Assembly: GCA_002749535.1 (NCBI GenBank)
Contig: MZZL01000129.1
Coordinates: 1-64,000, forward strand
Source of the DNA: Apophysomyces variabilis
Taxonomy: Eukaryota > Mucoromycota > Mucoromycetes > Mucorales > Mucoraceae
Length of the DNA stretch: 64,000 nucleotides
Reading direction: 5' to 3'
In this document: positions 35,538 to 47,636 of the stretch, piece by piece
How the letters are laid out: each line of letters begins with the position of its first letter
Position numbering within the stretch: position 1 is the stretch's first letter
Made by a program: the position numbers and the translations under genes
The notes under the pieces: model-generated
The model's input: the letters and a program-made list of their open reading frames with translations, nothing else
Told to the model about the DNA's origin: nothing
Databases searched by the model: none

Positions 35538-36374
35538 GATGTTTATTTTACAATGCTTTTATATTGGAACTTCTGAAATAGATGAGACGAGGGCAAAATA
35601 TAGAATAAAGAAAAAAAAAGCAAGACAATAATATAAGTGACAAATGGAAAGGGGAGGGGCGACGGAGGAAACTTTTCAAAAAAAAAGTTAGATTCCCTTT
35701 TAAAGTCAGAAACCGACGATTTAGCCCACAACGATGGAAACGAAAAAAAATAGCCTTGGTAACCGTCTCTCTCTCTCTCTGTCTCTTTTTGTTTTCTGCA
35801 GCCATTCAAATGTCCATAGTAACAGTAACAGAACAAATCAAGCTATACTATTTTCTATCCAAAAAAATGATCTTGCCTAATTTCCTTTCTATTTCTTTAT
35901 TACAACTAAGCCTTTGCTTCATTTTGACCCACTGTTTCATTCGAAAAACCCTTTTTTGGCATCTTGAAAGGAAAAAGAAGTCAACATCGCTTAGCGGATC
36001 TTTAATTTCTCTACGTCAGATGAGTGACAATCCGCCTCTGATTGGACATCACTGCTGGCCTTTTGTTACCTGGTGTAGCGGGTTCATCGCCGTGGGATAT
36101 CTACAGTAGACGTTATCCCAATTTACTTTGGCCGTACAATATTCAAGAATAAAAAATAAACATAACCTGAACTTACGATTGATGGAAACCCTGCAAAGAG
36201 AGTTTCTGGCCATATTAAGCAGTGCTAGTGTAACTTGCTGCGGAGGGATTTGAAGTATTACAATAACAGAGCACTTCATGAAATAACCCTTCTATGTTCT
36301 GTAGGCAAGAGTACATTTTATTATGTAAAGTTCCATTGATGATTATTTTATAATTATTGGATATAGTAGCCGTG
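35538..36374. other. Intergenic region
   Basis: HDAC promoter side followed by the 3' flank of the TM9 gene. A (TC)n-type run, CTCTCTCTCTCTCTGTCTC, lies at about 35766-35785. No gene is seen. Confidence 0.4.
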
Positions 36375-36383
36375 CTAATCGAC
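36375..36383 (-). other. 9-nt terminal coding exon (Val-Asp-stop) of the TM9 gene
   Basis: The penultimate exon ends ...GCA ATC AAG before GTAAGTATTG at about 36436. The acceptor TACATTAG is followed directly by GTC GAT TAG. This supplies the family-typical KVD C-terminus. Reading through the donor instead would add an unrelated tail of more than 50 residues. Confidence 0.75.
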
Positions 36384-38925
36384 CTAATGTATAAACAGTT
36401 TCTCAGCAAGGCCTTTCTTGGTCTAGCAATACTTACCTTGATTGCACCATATATTTTTCTTACAAAGAAGAACGTCACTAAAAATCCAATCGTGCCCATG
36501 CACAGACCGTATATGATAGCCATCATGACATTATGACCAAAATAGATCAGCGTGGGTATGATCCCATAAACATGGCTATTCGTGAAATAGTGATGCAGAG
36601 CGAATCTACGAATTTGTTAAGTACTGGTTCAATATTTTCCTAGACATACATCAAGACATAGAAAGCTGAAGAGGATGAAAGCGCAAATGATTTCCACCAC
36701 CATCGATAATCCTACCGGGATATCCTAGTTGAGCCATATGACAGTGGTTCTATTCGGCATTACCTCGTGACATAGTGTGAAGTAAGTAATCACAATCGAA
36801 ACCTCAATGGTCACAAGCATAACCAACAGCATCATAAATGACATTTTCAAATACATGTAGTAGATAGCATCCTCCCAGATTGTTACAAAAACGTGTCCGA
36901 TTTCGTCAATAAGGACAACGAATGGCAAGAAACCGCCAATGATGACACTATTTTAAACTAAGGTATCAGCCAGCATGCCACACTGTATGTGCATCAACTT
37001 ACCTGATAGGCAGTCGAAGGTACCATGGTTGAGTTGGGATCTGACGGGGTAATGAATTAGTCTTTACAGGATATTCTATGGGAGGTTTGCGGTTCGCAAA
37101 AATACTGCCGGCGTAAACTAATGGTAATGAAATGCCGAACCACATACTAAGAAGGGCGGCAAAGGTACCAAATGGAAGCGCTCCTGAAGATCTTTGTGAC
37201 CACAAAATTAGATCTACGAACAGCAGAAAGCCAAAGATAATGGAAGGCACAAGTGTGGCTGTCTAAGAAGGGCCTCAATATTATATCAGTAGTTTTATGG
37301 TATTCTTACGATAAACGCGTTCCTGAATGGCAATTCACCACCAAGCGCCTTGTAAATCCGAGTGCTGTAATATCCAGCAAATGACCTAGACCGTTTGGGT
37401 TTAGTCTGTCGTTCGAACAGGCATTACTAAATCTCTCACCCAGAGAAAACGTAAATAAAGCAGGCGTAGGATAAGATACCACCACGATGGGATGGATGAA
37501 GAAGCCCGGTGACCAGCAGAACTAGATTTCAGGATTTTTATCAGTCATTGCTACATAGATATAGCAAATACCAATTGTGCCACACAACATGACCAGAAAC
37601 TGCACGCCGGAGCCTAGTAGTGGAGGCAAAAGACTTGCCCATGGCGGCGGACGAAATGCATCACCCAGAATAAGTTTCCATCCAGTGGACTCATCCCCAA
37701 GCGCCATCTCTACGCGCAAATCATCCGAGTTGTAGTTGTTGATATCTTTCTTCAAGGTTCGAATTAGGATAGTGTTCACCATGCCTGTTAAAACTAGTGC
37801 AATAAGGACTGGTATGATGAGATCCTCAGCTCGGCGCCAAAAGCTCACACGCCTTTGCGAATATAGATCCCACCGATGAGTCCAAGTAACGTTCGTGGCC
37901 TTGAGTATAGTCAGTATCCATCATGTACCGGTGATCATCCAATTACCTCTACCCATTGAACGGAATAAGTGTAGGTAACAGTCGTTGGTCCCTTCCCGAT
38001 TTCCTTCATGCCGAAACCACGATGATTATCGTCGCCATTCCCGAATTCCTGCGTCCTGGTATTTACAGCCTGTTTTTCACAATCACTAGGCGTACCATAC
38101 CTAGAGGACTCCATAAGTTCCGTTTTCTTCGTATAATCATGTTCAGATATCATACGATGAAAACGCTGCGCTAAAACCCACGATGTAGTTCTTATTAGTA
38201 TCAGTGTTGCTTCTTTCGTACAAGAATTGCAGATCCATGTGATTATAGATGTAAGATACTTTGTCTTCAGGCTCAAAGGAAACATGACCATATGGATTTT
38301 TTGTACGGATTATTTGGTAGCCTGTTCCTCCAATTGGGAATTGAGATGTATGAGGGCCCCACAACATGACAGTGCCATTGCCATCGCCAAAAAAGGTTGG
38401 CAGAGCAAGACCTGGTAAATTGTCAACGGACCTGGATAGTATGGATTACGACCGACATATATCTCTTATCGACATGATTACCATTCAACGTGATACGCTT
38501 TACTAACCAATTCCGATGCATAGTTTGATTGTTCTTCTGTCAAATCTACCATGCAAGCAGTCAAGCACGTCATGTTTCGTCTCATGCGAATCTTTGAGTG
38601 GTTGTAAATTAGGCAGGGGATCGGTAGGATTCTCTCTCCCTTACTTCATAGCCACTATCCATCAATCGGTCACCCTGGAGGACTTGTCCGAGATTAAGAC
38701 TCCATTCAACAGGTTTTGGCTTGCATACGAATGGGAGATCACCATAGGAGTAAGGGAGTTGGGTATAATGCGAAAAGACCTTGTTGACAAGTAATGGCAC
38801 TTTTTCATTCTGCTCGAATCCCCTTGGACCTATACCAGGAAGATTGAATGCTGCACATGAAGAGGGAAAACTGGATATGAAGACCAGCCAGGCTGAAGCT
38901 ATATGAACTCTGCGTAAAATCATAC
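36375..38925 (-). CDS. Transmembrane 9 superfamily (EMP70/nonaspanin) protein
   Basis: Multi-exon gene of roughly 640 residues. The N-terminus MILRRVHIASAWLVFISS is a signal peptide, followed by AFNLPGIGPRGFEQNEKVPLLVNKVFS, the canonical TM9 lumenal start, with YSYGDLPFVCKP close behind. The lumenal domain includes VEWLVDNLPGLALPTFFGD. Then come YTYSVQWVE, DLIIPVLIALVLTGM, TGWKLILGDAFRPP, and the membrane region with VLLVTGLLHPSHRGG, SFAGYYSTRIYKALGG, TATLVPSIIFGFLLFVDLIL and FGTFAALLSMWFGISLPLVY. The C-terminus GTIGFLVTFFFVRKIYGAIK is followed, after a short intron, by VD and stop, giving the family KVD ending thought to bind COPI. TM9 proteins act in Golgi and endosomal sorting of membrane proteins. 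The only nearby start codon is at 38923-38925. Internal exon edges are approximate. Confidence 0.92.
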
Positions 38926-41428
38926 AGTGCAAACCGAAACTGAAGCCATACTGCGCCTGCTGCGCATGCTTTTATTGTGTGTCAATTGTACCTTCGTGCA
39001 ACAGTTTGTACAACGGAAAAAAAAGATTCCAACATTCTTGATTTCAGAATAACTCAAACCGATCTTTTTCGCGAGGTGCCTACGTCAATTGGATTCAGAA
39101 TGGCTGATTGATGCCAAGCAGCGCACATATCTTTTCCCTTTCCGAAATGTCAATCCATTAGCAACTGCTTGGGTATTTCAGGTTATGCTTGCATCGGTTG
39201 AACTAAGGAAAACAACCTTTGAGAAAAGAACAGAATCTAAGCATCCTCCTGGGCAGAATGATGCAATTCTAAGTTGTTGACATCTTCTCGTCCCGTGCTC
39301 TTATTCTTTACGCCATGACAATTCGCCATATCAATCTTCTAAACTGGCAATGTCCTACTTCAAGTTCTTCAGAGTCGTATATTTCCCGCTCGCTTATGCT
39401 GGAGCTTGGGTCTTCCCATATTCTGTGCTGCTGCAGTTGAAGCCGAGTTCATGTAGATACTCGGCGTCTTTGTTTTCGGTGGTTATCTTTCTGCCTGCTT
39501 TCATACAGCAGGTTGGTACATTGTTCGCGCCATTAGAATGCAAGAAGTCCGATTTCGGTCTCTAACAACCTCAAAGGTCCGAGTAATTGAACTTAAATGG
39601 TTCACTCCGACTTTTGGCCCGAAACAGTTTCCGGGCGATAACTGAACTGTTTCTAGTAATGATATCACTTAATAAACTAAGCTGATGTTAAAATGATAGA
39701 TACCTTTTTGATTTGTTCCGGATGGGTTGCTGTCCTTGTGTATCCTCTTTCATTTTACAAGTTCATGGAAAATACTTGAGAAGCTTATCTGACGGGTCTT
39801 CTAGAGCAAGAGATAAAAGACATCGAATATGTGTTGGGTAAAGAGTCCGAGCGCTGATAAGGAAGTCTTTTAACTTTCTCTTCCGAATCTGCCCTGACAT
39901 CTACATAGAGCGGACCGCTTCATTTCGGGTTCATGTTATAGCAGAGACAGCCATACTACGAAAATCTTGGATAGTATGTGTCTACAGTCATAGTGTAACA
40001 TTCTATGATGATTCAATGAACATGCAGTGAAATTTTCCCTTTTTGGAACACTGACTACTCCTTTTTTCAATTGGGAATGAGTTAAACCATGTTCCCGTGA
40101 GATGTTTGTCCTAGTCTAGACAAGAAAGAGAACTCGCCTGTCTCTTGCTTCGCAAAGACTGAGCGCTGCTACTCAGTGTAAAGGAATACGTGGATATAAC
40201 TTCCATCGTCTCTTAGGCATTGACAAGTTTAAGCTTCAGGCTCTTGCTATATGCACTTGTTGTGCTTTGACAGAATATCACAGAATACCTGGCACTACCT
40301 TCCTTTGATAAAGCGGATGGCACATAGTCGAATTCGCTGTGTACAGTATGTCCAGCGATTCATACCGCCTGTAGACTCTGCTGTCAGGATCATCAGGGCA
40401 TTGCTGTTACCGAGAACTATGGCGCCTGCAATCAAATTTCAACTTTTGGGAGCAGTTTCCGTCGCAGGCAAAAGTCCAGATTGAGCACGTCGGCAAGGGA
40501 TGTATCCAGTTCAACAAATTGCCCAACTTTTGCTATTGACGTTTGCGTATTGGGACATGCTGATAGTATCGCGCAAAGTTTCGTCAATAGACTTGCTATT
40601 AGAGGTCCGTAAGCACGTTACTGTTTGTAAAGATGGAAAATACAGTTAAAAGTGACTTCCGTCGAGCGATCAAAGCCAACATTAGCAACCAGAAGCTTTT
40701 TTAAATTGCTTCTATTGAAAAAGGCCGGCGGCATCCTCATACTCGTTTAAATTTCGTTTGCGATCCAGATAACCATTGGCTCGCAACCAAGCAATTCTGC
40801 CCGCTCATACGGATTCCTCAACGCACATGATGCTGGAGGGCATGTAGTAGTAACAAAACGTTTTTCCTTAAATCTGGTTAGAAAAGAGGAGAGATAAATG
40901 CTATGCATACCGAGGCAGAAAACGGGTTGCCTTTTGTTAATACCATTTGATAATATCAATATGGAGTAGGTTGGCTAACCATGACGTGTATCAAGATGCA
41001 AACAAAGCCCAAGCTAATGTATGTGTTCTAGACACAACAAAGAATATAATGCTTTAAAATGTTGCACCTGATCTTTGGCTTGAAGCCAGACAATGTTGTT
41101 TATATCCTTACCAAGGATACAGTCACTCTTTGCAAGAGATAATCATTTTAAATACCAGGGCGCCAAGACATAAGTATTGCTCAGCAGTTCTCAATGAACG
41201 AATCGTTAAAAGAAGTCTCCCGCAATCCATGCATACTCAAAAACTGGCAGATTCTGAAAGCTTAACCGGATTCAACCAATAAGATCCTTTATTGGTAACT
41301 GCGTGACATAAGGGCATATGGTTAGTCTCCGCTTGATACTCCACAATCGTCTTGCTTTGTTCTTTTTTCCCTTTGTTCGCATAAAGATATCTTAGCCTTG
41401 CTCCTCTTACGCTTGTCTATGAGCGACT
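38926..41428. other. Gene-poor stretch of 2.5 kb
   Basis: Promoter regions of two divergent genes at the ends. Between them are scattered small frames (for example 39350-39565 and 40251-40484 plus, 40747-40959 minus) with no recognisable domains and no splice chain. It may contain decayed repeats. Confidence 0.4.
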
Positions 41429-44400
41429 ATGCGGTATAAGTTTCTATTCCTACTTTTAACAGCGGTCTGTATTGTTCGAGCGCAGACAAACATAAGCCTC
41501 GGCTACACACCAGTGCCATCGCCTGCGCTCTCCCTCCTTTCTGACAAAGATTGCCCGCCATGTTTTAACTGCATGTTACCTGGATTCGAATGTCTGCATT
41601 TCTCAAACTGTAGCGAATATAACGGCAAATGCAACTGTCCGCCAGGTTTTGGGGGCGATGACTGTAAACAGCCACGTAAGCTTTTTCATCGTCATGGCTT
41701 TTCCGATTGTTATATTTATTTTGTTCCTCTTTTCACTCTGGTTATAGTTTGCGGTTCTCTAGCAGACGGAAGAAACAGGAATCCTCGTGAAGGCGATCAT
41801 TGCGAATGTCCAGAAGGTTGGGAGGGAATCAACTGCAATGGTATGTTTGTGTTACTATATCGGGCAGCAGTCTGATCGGTAATGGGCAGTGTGTAAGACG
41901 GACTCTGTTTGCGATCCGTTGGTGCCTACCGGTCAGAACGGTACTTGTTATAGAGGCGGCTTGACAGTATTCGAAAACCATCAAATGTGCAATGTCACTA
42001 GTAAGTACGATCTCTATCTCCGTAGATGTTTAAACCAGCCTTTTCATAACTGATATGTCGGCCAATAGATCGCAAAATTTTGGAACAGCTGAAGACACAA
42101 ATCCCTCAAGTGACATTTTCTTGTAACACACGTCAAGAGTCTTGTGATTTCCAATGTAAGTTTAGTTGTACGTCATCGCTTGTTTATTGATAGATATCCT
42201 CTTATCTAGTCTGGGTTGATGAAATAGAATCGTTTTACTGCCATCTGAACTCATGCGAATTTGCACAAGGTAATCGAAAAGTAAGGCAATAGAAATCAAC
42301 ATCTGATAATGCCTCATATAGAGCATGGATACGATTACGATAGAACAAAGTATTCATGCAAAACGATTGAGTGTGAATGTATTAAGGATGAAATGCTCTG
42401 CGGGAAAGACGGTTCAATCGGTAAGTCAATAAGAGGGATTTTTCGTGCAGAAGAAAAGATGCTAATTTTACTGCCTTATAGACCTTACAGATTTGTTGAA
42501 GGAAGAGATCAAGGGTCCAGCAAGCTTTATCTGCACTGATTCTCACTGCGCCTTCTCAGGTAAATTATAGGACGTAAGTTTCCGTTCACGTACCCATTGA
42601 TTTCGATGTAACTAGAGCCGGCGATGGACGAGATTATCTCCCAAATCTTTGGTGATGATTCGATTTTCCTTTCTTGCAATTCGGGCGAATGCTTGCACTA
42701 CACGATGGTTCCTGGATTTGCGGTAAGGTTTTTGATTGTGTCACAAACAAAAAATCAGAAGCTAAATGGTCCTACAGCGCCCTGAGAGACCGATCAACTG
42801 GGTTATGATTGTCAGTGGCCTGGCTGGCGTTGGGATATTCCTTATCGTGGTCATTTCATTTGTCGCTTATCTGGCGAAGAAATCCAGTGGAGCCGGACCC
42901 TATTTACCGTTAGAGGACGATGAGGCTGGCAAGTTGATGTCCGAGCATACACCAACCAGCCTTATCTTCCAGAATATCTGCTACAGTGTGAACAAACAAA
43001 CAATCCTTAAGGACGCTATTGGCATGGCCAGGCCAGGTGAGGTGATGGCGATCATGGGACCATCGGGTGCAGGAAAGACCACACTTCTTGATATCTTGGC
43101 CGACCGCACCAAAGCTGGTACAGTTACCGGCGATATCTATGTTAATGGCCACAAGCTATCTAGCGGGGAATATAAGCGATTGATAGGTTACGTCGACCAA
43201 GAAGATACCATGATACCTACCCTGACTGTCTACGAGACGATTCTCTACTCTGCGCTGTTGCGTCTGCCACGATCAATGAGTGATGCTGCCAAAAAGTTTA
43301 GAGTGATGGAAGTGATGCAAGAACTCGGTATTGATACGATTAAAGATTCCAAGATCGGTCAAATGGGCGATCGCTCGATCAGTGGAGGCGAGCGACGACG
43401 TGTGGCTATCGCTTGTGAACTGGTAACATCACCATCCATTCTTTTCCTAGACGAACCGACAACAGGACTGGATGCTTATAATGCATACAACGTGGTGGAA
43501 TCTTTGGTGACATTAGCAAGAGACTATAACCGCACCATTATTTTCACCATTCATCAACCTCGTTCTAACATTGTCACCCTGTTTGACCAGCTTATCTTGC
43601 TTGCCAAGGGTCGTGTCATCTATTCGGGATCACAGCTTCGTACACAGTCCTACTTTAACCATATTGGGCATTCATGTCCTCCGGGCTTTAACATTGCAGA
43701 TTATTTGATTGATCTTACTATGCAAGCCACTGAATCGAGTTTTCCCCCCGTGAACCAGAACGAGCTTCCAGCTGATCCAAACGACCGTGAGCTCTTTAAC
43801 TCTAGTAATGGTGTGCAGCCAGATGATCTTGAAAACACAAGCGAACAATGGGCTTCCGAATTAGGTGCACGTCAGGAACGGTTACGCCAAGAGCGGGCTA
43901 AGCGGCAACGACAGCAACCTCTTGTTGTCGTGGACGGTGAAAATGCTGATCCAGATGGGTTGACTCCTCATCTGAGACAACTTGTGGATTCATATGATAA
44001 CAGTTCTGTGATGGTGAGCCTACGAGAAGAAATCGATCGGTCAATTGCAGCAGCGTAAGTTAAAATAGCGTAGCCAACCTTTGCTTCCTTCATTTATCTG
44101 AACGCCAGCAATTAGCTCAGGTACTCCGGAAAATGCAGAACAGAGTGTACCAATTGTCGCTAAACCAGTGAGCACGCATGAACGTCCCGGATGGATTACA
44201 CAGTTCCGAATTTTGGCGGACAGGACATTCAAAAACCTCTATCGGAATCCGATGCTGATGTTTGCGCACTATACCATTGCTGTTGTTCTTGCTTGTAAGT
44301 TGTTGTCATATTTCTTAGTTTTCTTTTAACTTGGAAAACTATCCAGTGATATGCGGCGGTCTGTTTTATCAAGTGTCAAGTACAATTGCGGGCTTCCAGA

Positions 44401-45252
44401 ACAGAATGGGGTTGTTTTTCTTTTACGAAGCCTTATTAGGATTCATGTGCTTAACTTCGCTCCAAGTATTTTCCAGCGAACGGATCTTGTTTGTCCGAGA
44501 ACGGGCCAATGGTTACTATTCGCCCGGAACTTACTTCTTATCCAAAGTAAGGAATACCTACGAACAACTTTAAGACGTGTCGTCACTGATAACTTTGTTA
44601 CCACAACAGGTTTTGTTTGATATTATTCCATTGCGTGTCGTACCTCCATTGATGATGGGTCTGATATCCTACTACATGGTTGGTTTAGTGGAGGGTGTCC
44701 CAGAATTCTTCAAGTTCCTATTAGTGCTTGTATTATTTAATCTGACTGCAGCGGCCGTGTGCTTGGCTATTGGTGTTGTGTTTAAAAACCTGTCCATGGC
44801 TAACTTACTGAGCTGCATGGTAATGCTATTCTCCATGCTCTTCGCAGGCCTTTTGTTGAACAAAGGTAAAGAAGCAATAAGGCAACCTTTCCTTTTATAA
44901 TCAACCATGCTTTTTTTTGTAGAAACGATGTCTCCTTACTTTGGATGGCTCAAGCATCTGTCCTTCTTTAACTACGCACTCGAGGCTTTACTTGTGAATG
45001 AGTTGCTTTACCTTCAATTGGTGGAGGAGCGTTATGGTCTTAACATTGATGTAAGCCGATGTCTATCGCTTCTATTAATAGTTATTAACGGACGTGTTGT
45101 TCAAAAAGGTACCTGGAGCAACCATTTTGTCCACATTTGGATTTAATGCCAAGAACTACTGGCCTGATGTGATCAAGCTAAGCGTGATGTTCATGTCATT
45201 TATTATTTTTGCTTTCGTCTGGCTGGTGTTCTTTGTGAAGGAGAGAAGATAG
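41429..45252 (+). CDS. ABCG-type ABC transporter with EGF-like ectodomain (Adp1-like)
   Basis: About a dozen exons, around 1,000 residues. The signal peptide is [19 protein letters not shown]. The large Cys-rich ectodomain has EGF-like modules, for example [12 protein letters not shown] and [14 protein letters not shown]1 is [20 protein letters not shown]. The nucleotide-binding domain has Walker [11 protein letters not shown]-loop [14 protein letters not shown], signature [12 protein letters not shown], Walker [13 protein letters not shown], and H-loop [11 protein letters not shown] linker of about 130 residues rich in Gln/Arg/Asp is followed by the ABCG membrane domain, including [36 protein letters not shown] and the [20 protein letters not shown] block. 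The protein ends VFFVKERR. The layout matches yeast Adp1 and its fungal orthologues, whose substrate is not established. It is a half-transporter and should dimerise in a membrane. Confidence 0.92.
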
Positions 45253-46132
45253 ACATACTTTAGGGTTTATTGCGTTATTTTTTTATAATGTAATTATACT
45301 TTTTTTTTGGACAATCACGGTAAAACAATACAATAAGGTTTGTATCCGAGAACCGATGGAATAAGCATGTGCTTTACAGAGAAGCTGTATTCTTATTGAA
45401 AGTAAATAATCCATGTTTGAAACTTGGGAAGTCGTTTAGGCCTTAGGGAGAAAAGGAGAGAAGAAATGGATGGTATCCCATAGGGACTAATAATGCCGAT
45501 TACTGATGCTTTTCATTTAATTGAGATGCCCGCTACTCCAGGGTCTTATGGCATTCGAACGCAGGGCTTTTTACGTGACACAAATTAGAATCAACTATCA
45601 GATGCATATCGAAACCTTCCTGAGTTTTGAATTAGGAGAAGCAGACGGTTGGACCATCCTATGTGAAGGTCAAATAATTGAGGTGACACCGGATCAAGCC
45701 CGCAAAAGACCGAAGTTCTCCGACATTTACACTATCGGATAGCCTGATCGTCCCGATTGTTTTGTCTAGCAAAGCCTCTATTTGACTTTCTCACTTGGGC
45801 TGGAAAACGCTTTCTTCATATGGAAATTGGAGTATAGGGCGATCGTTAGCTATTAATAAGTAACATACTCGTCCGAAAACATAGCTTTCATATGAGTTAT
45901 GCCACTCTATTCTGTGCAATATTGCATGAATAAAAGATTAAAGAAAATGATGATTTAAAATGTTTACTAAATTTTCAAAGAATCATGCGACATGAAAAAT
46001 TCAAACTTTTGCATAACTGATCCAGTTGATTGCATTTAAGGTGATGCCGAGCGGGTAAACCCACATAAATGAATGCGAGAAAAAGAAAAATGATTTACTT
46101 TAAGATAGAACGGGTTAGTTATCTTTTCCTTT
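45253..46132. other. Intergenic region, convergent gene ends
   Basis: About 0.9 kb. A 73-codon plus-strand frame at 45521-45742 (ending KRPKFSDIYTIG) is moderately coding-like but has no recognised family and no good start context. Otherwise only A/T-rich flanks are seen. Confidence 0.4.
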
Positions 46133-47372
46133 TCAGTCGATGATGCGAAGCTCCTGTTTACGGTCCTTGGCATAGGTATCTTTGTATTTGTTGTAAATGT
46201 CTTGTAGTTCTTGGATATACTCGGCTTGAACAGCTAAAAGCTGCTCCTGGGTGGGTTCTGTCTGATCCTTTTCCAACTTCGGCACGGAGATGGGTTTACC
46301 CACTGAATGACAAAGGATAATAAAAAGTATAGATATTTAGTAAGAGAGAGAAGGAATGTAAATCTATGTGTGGTGTGATTTCTTGCTTACCAACGGTAAC
46401 AATTTCGTGACGGAACGGAACAATGCCCACATCGTCTAGACAGATTAGGAAAATGAGCCAATGGGCCAAAAGGCAAAAATTAGAACCTTACAGTTAAAGA
46501 TACCACGTGCATGGAACATGGGCATGGTAAATCCAAAAATGGATTGGATCTTTTTCTGGATGGAATAGATCCTGCTACCCTTGGTATTATCCACTTGTTC
46601 ATAGAGATCATTCTCACCAAACGAAAAGACAGGAACAAGGGAAGCTTGGTTCTTGATCGCCAAGCGAATAAAACCAAGACGTTTTCGTAGTGTCAAGTCG
46701 ACAATGCCTGGGCGAGCACTGAGCGATTCAGAAGCACCCCCCACGACAATGACAATGGAGCTACCAGGGCCGGACGACAACAGATGTTCGCATGACTTTC
46801 TTGAAACAGCACAGACACCAAGCGCTAAAGATAAATCTCGGAGAAACGGGAATCTGAAATTCTGAACAAGGGTCAACAGCGATAATCTGATGCCGGGAAA
46901 CATCTTTGAAAAGCCAGTGGCTTCGGTTGCAAAGTTGGCAAACGCACCCATGGAAATGATACCATGGGGATGATAGCCGAGGATATAATTCTTGGATGGA
47001 TCCAAATCTGCCTCCTGTTTGCCAATGTTGATGCAGTCGATCAGTTCCCATGCCTCACTTCCATTGAGCTTTATTGTTTACCTTGATAAGTCTGACAGGG
47101 AAATAAGCAGCAAAATATTTCCAAATGACCCAGTGACGGGTGGATTCAATTCGACGACCACCGTTTTCGGGTGCTTTGTCAAATAGTATGAATGTCACAT
47201 AGGCAATTAGGAATGGCCATAGGACGGGAAATGTCGCAAGGTAAATGAACAAAAGAATGGAACCAAAGAACAATGAAAGCCAAAAGCAAACGGCGAATGT
47301 CTGCAATCGTCGTTCGAGTGGAATGTTCAGTGGAGCCCAACGAATCGAATGAGACTTGGATTCCTTTTCCAT
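46133..47372 (-). CDS. Diacylglycerol O-acyltransferase type 2 (DGAT2)
   Basis: Three or four exons. The final step of triacylglycerol synthesis: acyl-CoA plus diacylglycerol, at the ER and lipid droplet. After a short N-terminal head (MEKESKSHSIRWAPLNIPLE) a hydrophobic hairpin follows (FAVCFWLSLFFGSILLFIYL and onward). The DGAT2 catalytic motif YHPHGI is present in NYILGYHPHGIISMGAFANF. Other family blocks are PFLRDLSLALGVCAVSR, the IVVGGASESLSARPG block, LRKRLGFIRLAIKNQASLVP with VFSFGENDLYEQ, and a C-terminal GKPISVPKLEKDQTEPTQE. The start at 47370-47372 is the first ATG of a plausible DGAT2 head. It is divergent from the alpha/beta hydrolase gene with 264 bp between start codons, so the two lipid-type enzymes may share a promoter region. 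Confidence 0.93.
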
Positions 47373-47636
47373 GAGGGAAACAATAGACAGAAAACGAAGG
47401 GAAACAAAAAAAAAAGAGAGAAGAAGTATGTGTCTATGCGTCGTGTGTTCCCGACGCTTTAATAAGCCCACCAGAACTTTTTTTTTCTGCCTGTGCGTCA
47501 CTATGGTAATTTAATTCGCAAAAAAAAAATTCAGCTTGGGTGTCACCATGTTTAATTTTCACATGATTCATACCTACAGTAACGAGACACTACAAAACAG
47601 TTTAGCAGTAACAGAACAAAAAGGGACACGGTTCGC
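47373..47636. promoter_or_regulatory. Divergent promoter between DGAT2 and hydrolase 1
   Basis: A 264-bp head-to-head interval. It contains two A/T homopolymer tracts (poly-A at about 47407-47415 and 47520-47528, poly-T near 47477) that could exclude nucleosomes and serve both directions. No specific factor site is claimed. Confidence 0.45.

Noticed and set aside
45521..45742. 73-codon frame between the ABCG and DGAT2 genes
   Set aside because: Moderately coding-like but no family, no clear start and no splice evidence; not called as a gene.
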